From assembly GCA_020721065.1 (NCBI GenBank), contig DYNM01000021.1, positions 1 through 45,122 on the forward strand: a DNA stretch of 45,122 nucleotides, given 5' to 3'. Shown piece after piece: positions 27,295-37,466 of this stretch. Made by a program: the position numbers and the translations under genes. The notes under the pieces are model-generated. The model was given only the letters and a program-made list of their open reading frames with translations. It did not search any database and was not told the origin of the DNA. Source of the stretch: Thiocystis violascens (GTDB lineage: Bacteria > Pseudomonadota > Gammaproteobacteria > Chromatiales > Chromatiaceae). The first letter of the stretch is position 1; each line of letters opens with the position of its first letter.

Positions 27295-28446
27295 ATGTCG
27301 ATAACACTGCAATCTTACACTGCTTTTTCCGCGCAACAGTCGGCGCTAAAACCCGCGCAGTCGGATGCGAACTCTGCGCCGAATTGGGGGCAATCAGAAC
27401 GGGCGCTGGCGCGGGTGCAAGATGTCACGCTCAAGGCGCTGGCGCAGGAAATTCCGGGCATGGATGTCAATACGCTGAAAAAGCTCGATCAACAGGAATA
27501 CACCCCGGACAAAATCGCCAATCGGATTGGTACTTTTGTAGCGCGTGGTTTAGAGAATGCTCGGGCGCAAGGAAAATCAGAAGAGGAAGTGCAAGCGTTG
27601 TATGACAGCGCGATGCGCGGAGTGGAGCAAGGTTTCAAAGAAGCGAAAACGATTTTAGAGAATTTGAATCTATTGAATGGTGGAATTGCTGAACAGGTGC
27701 AGGCGACGGAAGATGCGACCTTTGCCACTTTGCGCCAGCTCGCGCCGTCGTCAACGCTGGCGGGACTTGATACGGGTACGAGCGCAGTTGGTGCGGCGCA
27801 ACGCTATCAAAAAGCTGAGGATTTTCAGCTCAGTTTGCGCACCAAAGATGGCGATACGGTCAAGGTGAGTTTTAGCCGGGCGCTGGATGCGCAGGTCAGT
27901 TTGGGCGTTGCCGCTGACGGGCAAGGCAAGCAAGCGTTGGCGCTGGATGTCAGTCGCAGCTCCAGCACGGGTTATCAGTTCACGGTGGAGGGCAATTTGG
28001 ATGCCGAAGAGCTGGAGGCGATGCAAACGCTGGTGCGCGATGTCAGCGCCGTTGCCAATCAGTTTTTTAACGGCGATGTGCAACAGGCGTTCGCGCAAGC
28101 GCCAGATATTCGCTTTGATAACAGCCAGTTGGCGTCGATGCAGTTGCGCTTGAGTCGCAGCGAGCAATCGACGGCGGTGGCGCAATATCAACAGACGCAG
28201 CAGTTGGAGCCGTCGCCGCAGGTGGGAGCCGGTCGCCGACTGGGGCAGATGGCGCGTGATCTGAATGATGCTGCGTTGGCACCGGCGGCGCAGTTTTTGG
28301 AACAGGCGCGATCTGCGGTCAATCAGATCATGGAGGGATTGGTGCGGCAGGATCAGCGGTTCCAAACTGCCAGCGTTGACCAGCACACGACTTACCAAAA
28401 TAACCTCGCTCGCCTGCTGGGAATTCCTGAATTTTCAGCGACTTAA
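27295..28446 (+). CDS. DUF5610-like protein, putative motility-associated
   Basis: 383 residues from the ATG at 27295 (GGAG six bases upstream). Residues about 40-145, YTPDKIANRIGTFVARGLEN through GVEQGFKEAKTILENLNLLNG, resemble the DUF5610 helical domain. The rest has a beta segment with FQLSLRTKDGDTVKVSFSRA and helical coiled regions. There is no signal peptide or membrane span. The function is unknown. A FliA-like promoter and the following chemotaxis genes suggest a link to flagella. A GC-rich hairpin follows the stop. Confidence 0.65.
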   Translation: MSITLQSYTAFSAQQSALKPAQSDANSAPNWGQSERALARVQDVTLKALAQEIPGMDVNTLKKLDQQEYTPDKIANRIGTFVARGLENARAQGKSEEEVQALYDSAMRGVEQGFKEAKTILENLNLLNGGIAEQVQATEDATFATLRQLAPSSTLAGLDTGTSAVGAAQRYQKAEDFQLSLRTKDGDTVKVSFSRALDAQVSLGVAADGQGKQALALDVSRSSSTGYQFTVEGNLDAEELEAMQTLVRDVSAVANQFFNGDVQQAFAQAPDIRFDNSQLASMQLRLSRSEQSTAVAQYQQTQQLEPSPQVGAGRRLGQMARDLNDAALAPAAQFLEQARSAVNQIMEGLVRQDQRFQTASVDQHTTYQNNLARLLGIPEFSAT

Positions 28447-28456
28447 ATTTGCTCTA

Positions 28457-28487
28457 CCACGCAGCGTTTGGACTGATGCTGCGTGGT
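28457..28487 (+). terminator. Hairpin after the DUF5610 gene, possible terminator
   Basis: ACCACGCAGC (28457-28466) pairs perfectly with GCTGCGTGGT (28478-28487) across an 11-base loop. Only a weak T run follows, so termination may be partial or Rho-assisted. Confidence 0.5.
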
Positions 28488-28588
28488 GTTGATTGTCGCC
28501 AATCACGCCACAGCGTAGGATCGCCAACTGTGTTTTGTGGCAATTTTCAGTGTCGCAGTGAGCGATCCATTTGAGCCGTTGGGATGAG

Positions 28589-29806
28589 ATGATGTCGAAT
28601 AATCAGCAAGATAATCAAACAGTTGATTCACCACCCCGACCTTGGAAAGTGCTGTTATTGGGTGGCAGCGCGGCCGCAAGTCTTATCGCATTGACTCCCA
28701 ACTCGTGGCTGGCATGGCTGCTGGCGCTGGCGCTGCTGGCTGGCGCGGCGCTCATTGAATATCTGCACTGGCAAACGTTCACGGCGCTGCTGGCGCAGTC
28801 TCGCCGTGATTCCCAAGACACTGCCGCGCACCAAACGCAGCAATTTGAGCGGTGGCTGCGCACTTTTGAGCGGCTCGGCATCGAGCTATTTCCCATCTTT
28901 ACCCGCCACATCGAACACTCGCGCCAGCTCGCGGAAGACAGCGTGATCAATCTCTCACAGACGTTTAGCGGCTTGGTAAATGATCTGGAGCGGATCGTGA
29001 ACACGTCGCGCAGCGGCGGGCACATGCAGTCTCTCGTCGAGCAGTTCCAACGCAGTCAGGCGACCTTGACCGAAGTCATCGGTGATTTTGAAAACATCCT
29101 GCACCGCGAGGCGGAAATATCAGATCAAGTCAAGTTGTTGACGGGGTTTGGGATGGAGATGCAGCAGATGGCACAAGGTGTGCGTTCGGTGGCAGAACAG
29201 ATCAATTTGCTGGCGCTGAATGCGGCGATTGAGGCGGCTCGCGCTGGTGAGCAAGGGCGCGGGTTTGCGGTGGTGGCCGATGAGGTGCGCAAATTGGCGG
29301 GTTCATCAGCTGCGACCGGCGCACAAATCAGTCATAAAGTTGAGGAGTTGGCGCGGGCGCTGACGCAGACTCAGACGCTGGTGCAGGAGTCGATTCGGAA
29401 TGCGGATGGGTTGGTGAAGGCGTCGGAAGACAAAGTCAGCACGGTGCTGGCGCGGCTGCAACAAACTGCGGAAACCATCAATGCCGATGCCGAGCAATTG
29501 CGCGGGTTGAGCGACACCATTCACGATCAAATCAGCGCGGCGCTGGTGGATTTGCAGTTTCAAGATCGCACCAGCCAGATTTTGGTGCATGTTTGCGATG
29601 GGCTGAATCATCTCAGCTCGCGTCTCAAACTCTGCGCCAATCACGACGCGATGCAGCAGCAACAGGATATTTTAGAATTGGATGGTTTATTGGCGCAGAT
29701 GTTGGCGTCATATAGCACTGCTGACGAATTGAATTTGCATCATCACGGGCGCGGTGCGGCGCTGGCAAGTCCGACGGCGGCGAGTGAAGAATTAACGTTT
29801 TTTTAA
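28589..29806 (+). CDS. Chemoreceptor-like protein without periplasmic sensor domain
   Basis: 405 residues from the first of two adjacent ATGs behind GGGATGAG. Two TM helices are nearly continuous (about 20-58), leaving almost no periplasmic loop and no HAMP. The signalling domain has the tip [20 protein letters not shown] and [14 protein letters not shown]. The C-terminal part contains [18 protein letters not shown], common in receptors that form atypical or cytoplasmic arrays. Input must be membrane-associated, cytoplasmic or through a partner. It stands directly before cheY. Confidence 0.88.
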   Translation: MMSNNQQDNQTVDSPPRPWKVLLLGGSAAASLIALTPNSWLAWLLALALLAGAALIEYLHWQTFTALLAQSRRDSQDTAAHQTQQFERWLRTFERLGIELFPIFTRHIEHSRQLAEDSVINLSQTFSGLVNDLERIVNTSRSGGHMQSLVEQFQRSQATLTEVIGDFENILHREAEISDQVKLLTGFGMEMQQMAQGVRSVAEQINLLALNAAIEAARAGEQGRGFAVVADEVRKLAGSSAATGAQISHKVEELARALTQTQTLVQESIRNADGLVKASEDKVSTVLARLQQTAETINADAEQLRGLSDTIHDQISAALVDLQFQDRTSQILVHVCDGLNHLSSRLKLCANHDAMQQQQDILELDGLLAQMLASYSTADELNLHHHGRGAALASPTAASEELTFF

Positions 29807-29828
29807 TAGCAATCAAATGGAATGAGAT

Positions 29829-30197
29829 ATGGCAAAAACAATTATGATCGTTGATGATTCTGCGTCATTGCGTAATGTCGTCGGGATTGCGCTAAAAGGG
29901 GCTGGTTATGATGTGATTGAAGCCTCAGATGGTCGTGATGCGTTAGCAAAACTCACCGGCCAAAAAATTCATCTTATTGTGAGCGATGTGAATATGCCGA
30001 ATATGGACGGCATCACGTTAGTCAAAGAATTGAAACAGCTTCCGAATTATAAATTTACGCCAATTATGATGCTGACTACTGAAAGTCAGCCAGAGAAAAA
30101 ACAGGCGGCGCGAGATGCGGGAGCGAAAGCGTGGCTGCTAAAACCATTTCAACCGCCGATGTTATTGGATGCAGTTGCTAAATTGGTGCTGCCTTAA
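29829..30197 (+). CDS. cheY: CheY-type response regulator
   Basis: 122 residues, a single receiver domain. Acid pocket D9/D10, phosphoacceptor D53 (VSDVNMPNMDG), T83/T84 and K105 (LLKPF) are all present, so it should be phosphorylated by CheA. It resembles motor-type CheY of CheA-adjacent clusters. It lies 22 bp after the receptor gene; the dispersed repeat copy C fills the gap to the STAS gene. Confidence 0.93.
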   Translation: MAKTIMIVDDSASLRNVVGIALKGAGYDVIEASDGRDALAKLTGQKIHLIVSDVNMPNMDGITLVKELKQLPNYKFTPIMMLTTESQPEKKQAARDAGAKAWLLKPFQPPMLLDAVAKLVLP

Positions 30198-30198
30198 A

Positions 30199-30280
30199 AG
30201 TTGTCAGTTGTCAGTTATCAGTGGTCAGTAAAAAAACCGTGCTCACTGATAACTGAAAAATTGATAACCGCCAACTGAAA
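30199..30280 (+). repeat. Dispersed GTTGTCA-type palindromic repeat, copy C
   Basis: The left arm AGTTGTCAGTTGTCAGTTAT with GTCAGTAAAAAAAC, and the right arm CTCACTGATAACTGAAAAATTG...CCAACTGA, occupy almost the whole gap between cheY and the STAS gene. The hairpin could attenuate transcription between them. Confidence 0.8.
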
Positions 30281-30296
30281 TGATGAGAGGCGCGAA

Positions 30297-30608
30297 ATGT
30301 CTGCTGAATCGGCGCTGGTGTTGGAAGGTGAAATGACGATTTACACCGCTGCGGCAATCCGCACGCAATTACAGGATTATGTAACCGGGCGGCAGCAGTG
30401 CATCTTGGATTTAACGGCAGTGTCGGAAATCGACAGCGCCGGTTTGCAATTGCTGTTGTGGGTGCGGCGGGTGGCGGCGGAACAACGCGCTGATTTTCAA
30501 TTGCGCAGCATCAGTCCAGCGGTGGCGCAGGTATTGGAGCTATTGCAACTGGAGCAGGGTTTGAATTTGAACGCCAGTTACGCGACGGGACAACAACATG
30601 AATCTTGA
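30297..30608 (+). CDS. STAS-domain protein of the chemotaxis cluster
   Basis: 103 residues. A STAS fold with the usual start VLEGEMTIYTAAAIRTQL and the phosphorylatable-serine loop LDLTAVSEIDSAGLQLLLW (S in DSAG). Such small STAS proteins are common just upstream of cheA in several chemosensory systems; their role there is poorly known. An anti-sigma antagonist role is less likely since no RsbW-type kinase is nearby. The start has GAGAGG upstream, and the end overlaps cheA by 11 bp. Confidence 0.88.
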   Translation: MSAESALVLEGEMTIYTAAAIRTQLQDYVTGRQQCILDLTAVSEIDSAGLQLLLWVRRVAAEQRADFQLRSISPAVAQVLELLQLEQGLNLNASYATGQQHES

Positions 30609-32790
30609 CAGTGCCCGCCAAGCCTTTATTGAAGAGGTCGCCGAGTTACTCCAAACAATGGAGGACGCGCTATTGACCTTGGAACAAAACCCCGCCGATC
30701 CCGAATCGCTCAACGACGTGTTTCGCGCCATGCACACCATCAAAGGCACCGGCGGCGTGTTTGGCTATACGCCGGTGGTGGACTTCACCCACACGGTGGA
30801 AACGCTAATGGATCAGGTGCGCAGCGGGCAGATGACGCTGACTAAGCCTTTGATTGAAACGCTATTTGAGTGCCGCGATCACACCTCCGCCCTGATTGAT
30901 TTCATCGCAGCCGACGCCACCGGCGATGCGCCGCTGTCTCCTGATTTGCAACGGGCGGGCGATGCGCTGCTGGCGCGGTTGGGGCATGAGCCGCCACCTA
31001 CGCCGACGGCGGTGCCGGTATTAAATTTCGACGCGCCGACGTATTTACCTGAAGCAAATGATTTATGGATGATTAGTTTAGAATTCAAAGCAGATGCGTT
31101 TCGGCATGGCATGGACCCGCTATCATTTCTGCGTTATCTCAGTTCGCTCGGTGATTTAGTGCATGTCGTCACGTTATTACCCATTGCATCAATTGATAGC
31201 GAACATTTTGATCCCGAAAGCTGTTATTTAAGTTTTGGTATTGCGTTTCGCAGCGATGCCGATAAACGCACCATTGCAGGCGTGTTTGAATTTGCTGATG
31301 AAGATTGCGAGATTCGTATTTTAGAACCGGATTCAGCGCATAACCGTTATATTGATTTGTTGGAAGCGACGCCGCACGATCAAATCAACTGCATGGGTGA
31401 TTTATTGGTCAGCATTGGCGCGATTACACCCTTTGAATTAGCGCGGGCGCTCAAAATTCAAGAAGAAACTGGGCAATTGCTAGACGGCAGCGAACCAGCC
31501 GCAAAACGGCGTTTAGGCGAAATTTTAGTTGAACAAGGATCAATTAAATCTGGCGTCGTTGAGCAAGCGGTCAAAACACAAGAAACCGCTCGCGGTAAAC
31601 GCCAAGAAGACAACCGCATTATTCGGGTTGATGCGCAACGTTTGGGACATTTAATTGATTTGGTTGGCGAATTAGTCACCAGCAGCGCCGCCATTCGCGT
31701 CATGGTCAAACGCGCCGGCATTGATAACATGAATGAAGTGGTTGATGGCGTCGATTATTTAGTCTCTGAAATTCGGGATAACGCGCTGCAATTGCGGATG
31801 GTGGCAATTGGTGAAAGCCTGTCACGGTTTCGGCGCGTGGTGCGCGATGCCAGCCAAGAATTGGGCAAGTTAATTGATTTGGTGATTACCGGCGGCGAGA
31901 CTGAACTAGATAAAACGGTGGTGGAAAAAATCATTGATCCGCTCACGCATTTGATTCGTAATGCCGTCGATCACGGTATTGAAGAACCGATGGTGCGCCA
32001 AAAAGCGGGTAAATTAACCACCGGAACGATTCATCTCAATGCTTATCACGATTCTGGTCACATTGTGATTGAAATTGAAGACGATGGTGCTGGCTTAGAT
32101 GCTGCGCGTATTCGCGCCAAAGCTGAAGCCAAAGGCTTGATAAAACCAGAGGAAGTATTAACGCGAGAAGAAACTTTGCGTTTAATTTTTGCGCCCGGTT
32201 TATCGACTAAAGAACAAGCAACCAGTTTATCGGGGCGCGGTGTGGGCATGGATGTGGTGCGGCGCAATATCGAAGCCTTGCGCGGTACGGTGGAATTGGA
32301 TAGCACGCTCGGCGTTGGGACAAAAATCACCATTATTTTACCGCTCACGTTAGCGATTATTGAAGGTTTTTTAGTCGGCGCGGGACGCGATCAATATGTC
32401 ATTCCACTTTCGCAAGTTGCTGAATGTGTCGAAATGAATGCGACTGCAACGCTCAAACAGCATGGTGAGCATTACATCAATTTGCGCGGTGAAGTGTTGC
32501 CATTTATTCGTTTAACAGATTTGTTTCATAATGCTGATTGGCATCGCGCTACTAATCAACGTGAAAGTTTGGTGGTGGTGCGTTTTGGACATCATAAAAT
32601 GGGTTTGGTGGTGGATACGTTACTCGGTGAATTGCAAACTGTAATTAAACCGTTGGGTAAATTATTTGAACGGTTGCGCGGTGTTGCCGGTGCCACCATT
32701 TTAGGAACTGGCGATATTGCGTTAATTCTCGATGTCGCCGAATTAGCCGCCATCGGTCAAACGCCGCATCAGGTCACAGTTAAACACTAA
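30598..32790 (+). CDS. cheA: Chemotaxis histidine kinase CheA (complete)
   Basis: 730 residues. The HPt (P1) domain carries H46 in HTIKG. Residues about 155-245 form a P2-like middle domain ([29 protein letters not shown]). Residues 266-288 and 305-328 are two MshEN-like motifs ([40 protein letters not shown]). The dimerisation, ATPase and CheW-like domains follow, with N box [10 protein letters not shown] (451-460), DDGAGLD (495-501) and GRGVGMDVV (546-554). It phosphorylates CheY under receptor and CheW control. It overlaps the STAS gene and is followed by a receptor gene and cheW. Confidence 0.96.
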   Translation: MNLDSARQAFIEEVAELLQTMEDALLTLEQNPADPESLNDVFRAMHTIKGTGGVFGYTPVVDFTHTVETLMDQVRSGQMTLTKPLIETLFECRDHTSALIDFIAADATGDAPLSPDLQRAGDALLARLGHEPPPTPTAVPVLNFDAPTYLPEANDLWMISLEFKADAFRHGMDPLSFLRYLSSLGDLVHVVTLLPIASIDSEHFDPESCYLSFGIAFRSDADKRTIAGVFEFADEDCEIRILEPDSAHNRYIDLLEATPHDQINCMGDLLVSIGAITPFELARALKIQEETGQLLDGSEPAAKRRLGEILVEQGSIKSGVVEQAVKTQETARGKRQEDNRIIRVDAQRLGHLIDLVGELVTSSAAIRVMVKRAGIDNMNEVVDGVDYLVSEIRDNALQLRMVAIGESLSRFRRVVRDASQELGKLIDLVITGGETELDKTVVEKIIDPLTHLIRNAVDHGIEEPMVRQKAGKLTTGTIHLNAYHDSGHIVIEIEDDGAGLDAARIRAKAEAKGLIKPEEVLTREETLRLIFAPGLSTKEQATSLSGRGVGMDVVRRNIEALRGTVELDSTLGVGTKITIILPLTLAIIEGFLVGAGRDQYVIPLSQVAECVEMNATATLKQHGEHYINLRGEVLPFIRLTDLFHNADWHRATNQRESLVVVRFGHHKMGLVVDTLLGELQTVIKPLGKLFERLRGVAGATILGTGDIALILDVAELAAIGQTPHQVTVKH

Positions 32791-32822
32791 CTTTTTTATT
32801 TAATGCTATCAGGAGTTTTTCA

Positions 32823-34790
32823 ATGTTTCAGTCGATGACAATGGCAAAAAAGCTGGTACTCGGTTTTGCCACCATATTAGTCTTGCTGGTAATCGTTAGC
32901 GTGTTATCTTTTATTGCGATTGATGGCGCATCAGTTGGTTTTGCGTCTTATCGTGAAAAGGCAGTACGCGCTAATCGGATGGGTGAAATGCAGGCAAACA
33001 TGTTGATGGGACGTTTGCAGGTAAAGGGTTATTTGAAAACTCACGGCGAAAAAGATGCTAAATCATTTCAGCAGTATTTAGAGGCGACTGATAACATTTT
33101 GAAAGAATTGATTGCCGCTGTGAAAGACCCGGAACGGTTAGCCAAGCTCAATGCCTCTAACAGCAATATCGACACCTATGCGAAAGCATTTGAAACTGTT
33201 GTGACGCATACCCGCGAGGCAGATCGTTTAGATAATGAAGTATTGGCGAACGTTGGGCGCGAAATCGAGCAGCGGTTGACTAAAATCATGGATGAGGCGA
33301 GTCAACAGGAAACAACGGCACTGGCCGCTAAAACGCTGCGCAGTGTGTTATTGGCGCGGTTGTATGTGCGAAGTTTTATTAACGATAACGAACAAAAAGA
33401 TGTAGATCGCGTTAATCAAGAATGGGCAGAGTTTAATAAAACCCTCAGTGCGTTGGGAGTGGTGATGCAAGACGCGCAGCGCCGTTCAATGTTAGATGAG
33501 GTGCTGCGTTATAAAGATGAATATAAAAATGCTTTTGAGCGCATGGTGCAATTGACGTTTGAACGCAATCGCGTTGTGATTGAAACGTTGGATGTGCTCG
33601 GTCCTAAATTTGCTGCTGATCTTGATGAAGTGAAACTGTCTTATAAAGCAGAGCAAGATGTGATTGGTCCGCAAGTACAGACCTCAAATGATCGCGCTAT
33701 TTTTACTATTGTTGTGTTATCTGCAATTGCGTTGTTAATGGGAATTTTAATTGCGTGGTTGATTATTCGCGCAGTGATGGCGCAATTAGGGAAGGACCCG
33801 GGCGTGATTGCGGACGTAACGCGCAAAGTGGCGATTGGTGATTTAGCAATTGAATTCGATCAAAACAATTTGCGCGGCGTTTATAAGGATATGTTTGGCA
33901 TGGTGGAGCGGTTGCGCCAAATCGTTGGCGAGGTGCGGGTTGGTGCGGACAATCTGTCGTCGGCGTCCAGTCAGGTGAGTTCGACGGCGCAGGCGCTCAG
34001 TCAGGGCGCGACTGAGCAAGCTGCGAGTGTTGAGGAAACCACTGCCAGCATTGAGCAATTGAACGCTTCGGTGCAGCAAAATACGGAAAATGCGCGGATT
34101 ACCAACGGAATTGCGAAGAGTTCGGCGGAAGAGGCGCGGCGTGGCGGTGAGGCGGTGAAGCGCACGGTGCAGGCGATGAAGGAAATCGCCAGTAAGATCG
34201 GTTTGATCGAAGATATTGCTTATAAAACCAATCTGTTAGCACTCAATGCGGCGATTGAAGCGGCTCGCGCTGGTGAACACGGCAAGGGCTTTACCGTCGT
34301 CGCTGCCGAGGTGCGCAAGTTGGCGGAAAATAGCGGCGTTACTGCTCAAGAAATCAATCAGTTAGCCACCAGCAGCGTGTCGATAGCGGAGGAAGCGGGC
34401 AAGTTGCTGGAGCAGATGGTGCCTAATATCGTTAAAACTGCTGATTTGGTTGAGGAAATCACCGCTGCGTCGGGCGAGCAGGCGACCGGCATCAGTCAGA
34501 TCAATGAGGCGATGAGTCAGCTCGATAAAGCGACCCAACAAAATGCGTCATCTTCGGAAGAACTCGCCGCTACTGCGGAGGAATTGAGCGGGCAAGCCAG
34601 CCAGTTGCAGGAAACGATGTCGTTCTTCCGCACCGGCGCGGGCAATGGGCGGACGAAATCCCGCGCCAGCACCGCTTATGCCAGCTCGCGCCAACCGCCG
34701 CCACGTCGCGCCAGCCATGTGGCTGAAGACTTTGCCGATTCGTCAATTGACCCGGCGGATTTTGCCCATAAAGATTTTGAGCGGTTCTAA
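32823..34790 (+). CDS. Methyl-accepting chemotaxis protein with helical (HBM-like) sensor
   Basis: 655 residues. TM1 is at about 10-32. A long, all-helical periplasmic domain (33-290) contains [20 protein letters not shown] and [21 protein letters not shown], the two-module pattern of HBM sensors. TM2 is at about 292-316. A HAMP region follows, then a signalling domain with [22 protein letters not shown] and [17 protein letters not shown] flexible tail of about 50 residues ends DFERF, matching the xZxxZ aromatic pattern of CheR-docking pentapeptides. An AGGAG ribosome site precedes it. It is probably the main receptor of this CheA system; the ligand is unknown. Confidence 0.93.
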   Translation: MFQSMTMAKKLVLGFATILVLLVIVSVLSFIAIDGASVGFASYREKAVRANRMGEMQANMLMGRLQVKGYLKTHGEKDAKSFQQYLEATDNILKELIAAVKDPERLAKLNASNSNIDTYAKAFETVVTHTREADRLDNEVLANVGREIEQRLTKIMDEASQQETTALAAKTLRSVLLARLYVRSFINDNEQKDVDRVNQEWAEFNKTLSALGVVMQDAQRRSMLDEVLRYKDEYKNAFERMVQLTFERNRVVIETLDVLGPKFAADLDEVKLSYKAEQDVIGPQVQTSNDRAIFTIVVLSAIALLMGILIAWLIIRAVMAQLGKDPGVIADVTRKVAIGDLAIEFDQNNLRGVYKDMFGMVERLRQIVGEVRVGADNLSSASSQVSSTAQALSQGATEQAASVEETTASIEQLNASVQQNTENARITNGIAKSSAEEARRGGEAVKRTVQAMKEIASKIGLIEDIAYKTNLLALNAAIEAARAGEHGKGFTVVAAEVRKLAENSGVTAQEINQLATSSVSIAEEAGKLLEQMVPNIVKTADLVEEITAASGEQATGISQINEAMSQLDKATQQNASSSEELAATAEELSGQASQLQETMSFFRTGAGNGRTKSRASTAYASSRQPPPRRASHVAEDFADSSIDPADFAHKDFERF

Positions 34791-34801
34791 CGGAGCGCAA
34801 C

Positions 34802-35350
34802 ATGGGACAACTCGTGGTAAGCAAACAGGCGGCTCGCAGCGGGCGCGATCTCAGCAACGAGGTAACGCAATATCTGACCTTTTCGGTGGCGGACGAGCGG
34901 CTGGCGATGTCGATCACTGCCGTCAAAGAAATCATCGAAACCCCGCAGGTCACGCGGGTGCCGATGACGCCCGACTACATTCGTGGCGTGATCAATTTGC
35001 GCGGTAACGTGGTGCCGGTGGTGGATTTGGGAGCGCGACTGGGACGCGGGGCACTGACGCTGACCAAACGCAGCTGCATTGTGTTGGTGGAGGTGCAAGT
35101 CGGCGAGGATGATCGCCATGTTTTAGGAATGTTGGTGGATGAGGTAAAAAACATTCTCGACATTCCGCCCGAAGATGTGAAACCGCCGCCAGAATTTGGC
35201 TCTGAAATTCGCACCGATTTTATTGAAGCGATGGGGCGCGTGGAGGACATTTTTGTCATCATTTTGAGCGTCGATCATGTGTTATCGGTGCAAGAATTAG
35301 CGGCGCTGCGTCATTTTACTGGTGATCATGTTGCTGACGTTGAGCATTAA
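34802..35350 (+). CDS. cheW: Chemotaxis coupling protein CheW
   Basis: 182 residues, a single CheW domain with a short N-terminal extension. Typical stretches are YLTFSVADERLAMSITAVKEI, YIRGVINLRGNVVPVVDLGARLG and LGMLVDEVKNILDIPPEDV. CheW bridges receptors and CheA in the array. It starts 11 bp after the receptor gene, behind GGAGC. A repeat copy separates it from the second cheY. Confidence 0.96.
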   Translation: MGQLVVSKQAARSGRDLSNEVTQYLTFSVADERLAMSITAVKEIIETPQVTRVPMTPDYIRGVINLRGNVVPVVDLGARLGRGALTLTKRSCIVLVEVQVGEDDRHVLGMLVDEVKNILDIPPEDVKPPPEFGSEIRTDFIEAMGRVEDIFVIILSVDHVLSVQELAALRHFTGDHVADVEH

Positions 35351-35366
35351 CTGTTGTGAATACGTT

Positions 35367-35453
35367 TAGGAATGACGCAAGTTGAAAAAAAGTTGTCAGT
35401 TGACAGTAAAAACAATGTTATTGCTGACAACTGTCAACTGAAAACTGACAACT
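35367..35453 (+). repeat. Dispersed palindromic repeat, copy D (left terminus kept)
   Basis: TAGGAATGACGCAAGTTG at 35367-35384 matches the left terminal repeat of the MITE-like copy B. AAAGTTGTCAGTTGACAGTAAAAAC and, inverted, CTGACAACTGTCAACTGAAAACTGACAACT-like sequence follow. The right terminal repeat is missing. Confidence 0.8.
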
Positions 35454-35487
35454 CGTTTTTATTGTAACCGAAAGGAATATCCACGTT

Positions 35488-35853
35488 ATGCCAAATCCAA
35501 CGCTTTTAATCGTTGATGACAGCAAAATGGCACGCATGATGGTCAGGCAATTTGTGACTGAATTGCGTCCTGAATGGCGTTTAATGGAGGCAATCAGCGG
35601 CGATGAAGCGTTGGCGCTAATTGAAAAAGAACCACCAGAGTTTGTCAGTTTAGATGTCAATATGCCCGGCATCAGCGGTTTAGAAGTCGCGGCACGGTTG
35701 CGTTTACACCATCCTGAGATTCGGATTGTGATATGCACGGCTAATATCCAAGATGCCGTACGCAGAGCCGCAGAAAAAGCTGGAGTTAAATTCGTCGCTA
35801 AACCAATTACACCCACCACAATTGCCAACATGGTCACGCTGTTTGAGGAGTGA
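35488..35853 (+). CDS. Second CheY-type response regulator
   Basis: 121 residues, receiver domain only. D10/D11, phosphoacceptor D56 (SLDVNMPGISG), T84 and K105 are all present. It differs considerably from the first CheY. It stands just before a CheC-type phosphatase gene, which may dephosphorylate it. An AAAGGAATA ribosome site precedes the ATG. Confidence 0.92.
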   Translation: MPNPTLLIVDDSKMARMMVRQFVTELRPEWRLMEAISGDEALALIEKEPPEFVSLDVNMPGISGLEVAARLRLHHPEIRIVICTANIQDAVRRAAEKAGVKFVAKPITPTTIANMVTLFEE

Positions 35854-35857
35854 GCGC

Positions 35858-36481
35858 GTGCTTGAGATCAACGAATTGCAAGGCGACGCGCTAAAAGAAT
35901 TATTTAATCTTGGCGTGGGACGCGCTGCGCACAGCCTCAGCATGATGGTAAATGACGAAGTGGAATTATCCACTCCCGATATTTTGCTGGTGCAAGCCAG
36001 TGAGGTAGTGACCACTCTGCTCGGATCAGAGTTTAGCCAGTTGAGCATGGTGACGATTGATTTTACCGGCACCTTTAATGCAACAGCGGTGTTGTTATTT
36101 CCCGAACGCAATGCGTTAAGCATTGTCAGTCACATGCTTGATCCGCACATGTTGCCAGAAGAATTATCTGAATTTGAACAAGAAGCAATGTGTGAGATTG
36201 GCAACATTATTTTGAATGCCTGCATGAGTTCATTGGCAGATGAATTTCAAATTGAGTTTGAAGGCGGTTTGCCGATGCACTATTTCAGTGATACCGATTC
36301 ATTACCGTTGTTTGGTAGCCAATATCTGTCACATGAACAGGTGGTGCTGTTGCTGCAAATTCATTTAACCATGCGTCAAGAACAGGTGCAGGGACATCTG
36401 TTGTTTTTACTGAGCGTTAGTTCGTTAAATGCGTTATTAGATTGTGTTGATCGTTATTTGGTACGGCTCGGAATACAATAA
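35858..36481 (+). CDS. cheC: CheC-family CheY-P phosphatase
   Basis: 207 residues from the GTG at 35858 (GAGGAG overlapping the cheY end), chosen because an upstream frame start would lie inside the response regulator gene. Both phosphatase helices have the ExxN signature: E14-x-x-N17 in KELFNLGVGRAA and E113-x-x-N116 in CEIGNIILNACMSSLAD. CheC/CheX proteins remove phosphate from CheY-P and substitute for CheZ, which is absent here. The TAA overlaps the next ATG (TAATG). Confidence 0.88.
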   Translation: MLEINELQGDALKELFNLGVGRAAHSLSMMVNDEVELSTPDILLVQASEVVTTLLGSEFSQLSMVTIDFTGTFNATAVLLFPERNALSIVSHMLDPHMLPEELSEFEQEAMCEIGNIILNACMSSLADEFQIEFEGGLPMHYFSDTDSLPLFGSQYLSHEQVVLLLQIHLTMRQEQVQGHLLFLLSVSSLNALLDCVDRYLVRLGIQ

Positions 36482-37461
36482 TGAACGAATTGTTTGGCGC
36501 TCAACTGCTTGATCACTTGCAGAGTGGCATTATCTTGTTGAATCAGGAGACACAAGTTTGTGTATGGAATCAATGGATGACACGCCACACTGCACTCAGT
36601 TTAGAACAGGTTGCCGCACAACCTTTTGCACAGTTGTTTCCTGAAATTATCGCCACGCGCTTGCAGGATTGTATTCAGCAAGCGTTGCATTTTAAGCTCT
36701 CTTCTATTCTGACTCCCGGTTTGAATTTGGCGATCTTACCGTTGTATAAAAATCCCAAAGCACCGACGCAACGTTTGGAACAACTCATTTATATCACGCC
36801 AGTGCCGCGTTATCTACAGATGGCGTGTTTAATTCAAATCCAAGATATGACTGCGACCGTGCGGCGGGAACGGCGGTTGCGGGCGCAATCAAGCAGTTTA
36901 ATTGCGACAACTTACCGTGATGCGCTTACTGGTGTTGGGAATCGGCGGCGCTTTGATCACGATTTAATGGCATTTTTTACAGATGCACGCAGCAAACAAC
37001 GGTCGCTGGCGCTTTTGATGATTGATATTGATGATTTCAAAGCCTATAACGATCAATTGGGACATTTGCAGGGCGATGAATGTTTAACGCAGGTGGCGAC
37101 GGTATTACAAGAAGGATTGCGCCAGCGTGGGGATTCTATTTCACGTTATGGCGGTGAAGAATTCGCGTTGTTATTACCAGATGCGGATATTGATCTTGCG
37201 TATAGTATTGCCGAGCGGTTGCGAGCGTTAATTGAAACGGCCAACATTCCGCATCCGGCATCGCGCACGAAACCACAGATTACAATTAGCATCGGTGTGA
37301 GTGCTTTCATTCCTGCGCCGCATCAAACCATGAAAACGTTAATTGAACAGGCTGATCAGGCGCTTTATCAGGCGAAAGATGCTGGTCGGAATCGTTGTAT
37401 GGCGTATGCGCCATTTGACGCGGCGGATTTCAAGCCAGACGTTGTCAACCGCGCAATGTAA
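36481..37461 (+). CDS. PAS-GGDEF diguanylate cyclase
   Basis: 326 residues. A PAS-like domain at about 5-125 (HLQSGIILLNQETQVCVWNQ) is followed by a short helix RRERRLRAQSS and a GGDEF domain at about 140-315. The active motif is RYGGEEF with GGEEF at 224-228; DIDDFKAYND is the substrate and metal region. At the inhibitory site RxxD the arginine position is Q215 (D218 kept), so product inhibition may be weak. It should make c-di-GMP from two GTP. There are no membrane spans. It lies between cheC and the second cheA, overlapping cheC by one base. Confidence 0.92.
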   Translation: MNELFGAQLLDHLQSGIILLNQETQVCVWNQWMTRHTALSLEQVAAQPFAQLFPEIIATRLQDCIQQALHFKLSSILTPGLNLAILPLYKNPKAPTQRLEQLIYITPVPRYLQMACLIQIQDMTATVRRERRLRAQSSSLIATTYRDALTGVGNRRRFDHDLMAFFTDARSKQRSLALLMIDIDDFKAYNDQLGHLQGDECLTQVATVLQEGLRQRGDSISRYGGEEFALLLPDADIDLAYSIAERLRALIETANIPHPASRTKPQITISIGVSAFIPAPHQTMKTLIEQADQALYQAKDAGRNRCMAYAPFDAADFKPDVVNRAM

Positions 37462-37466
37462 CCCGC

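Noticed and set aside
31239..31265. GCCGATAA at 31258 as a sigma-28 promoter
   Set aside because: It lies inside cheA, has no TAAA-type -35 at N11, and no gene starts nearby.
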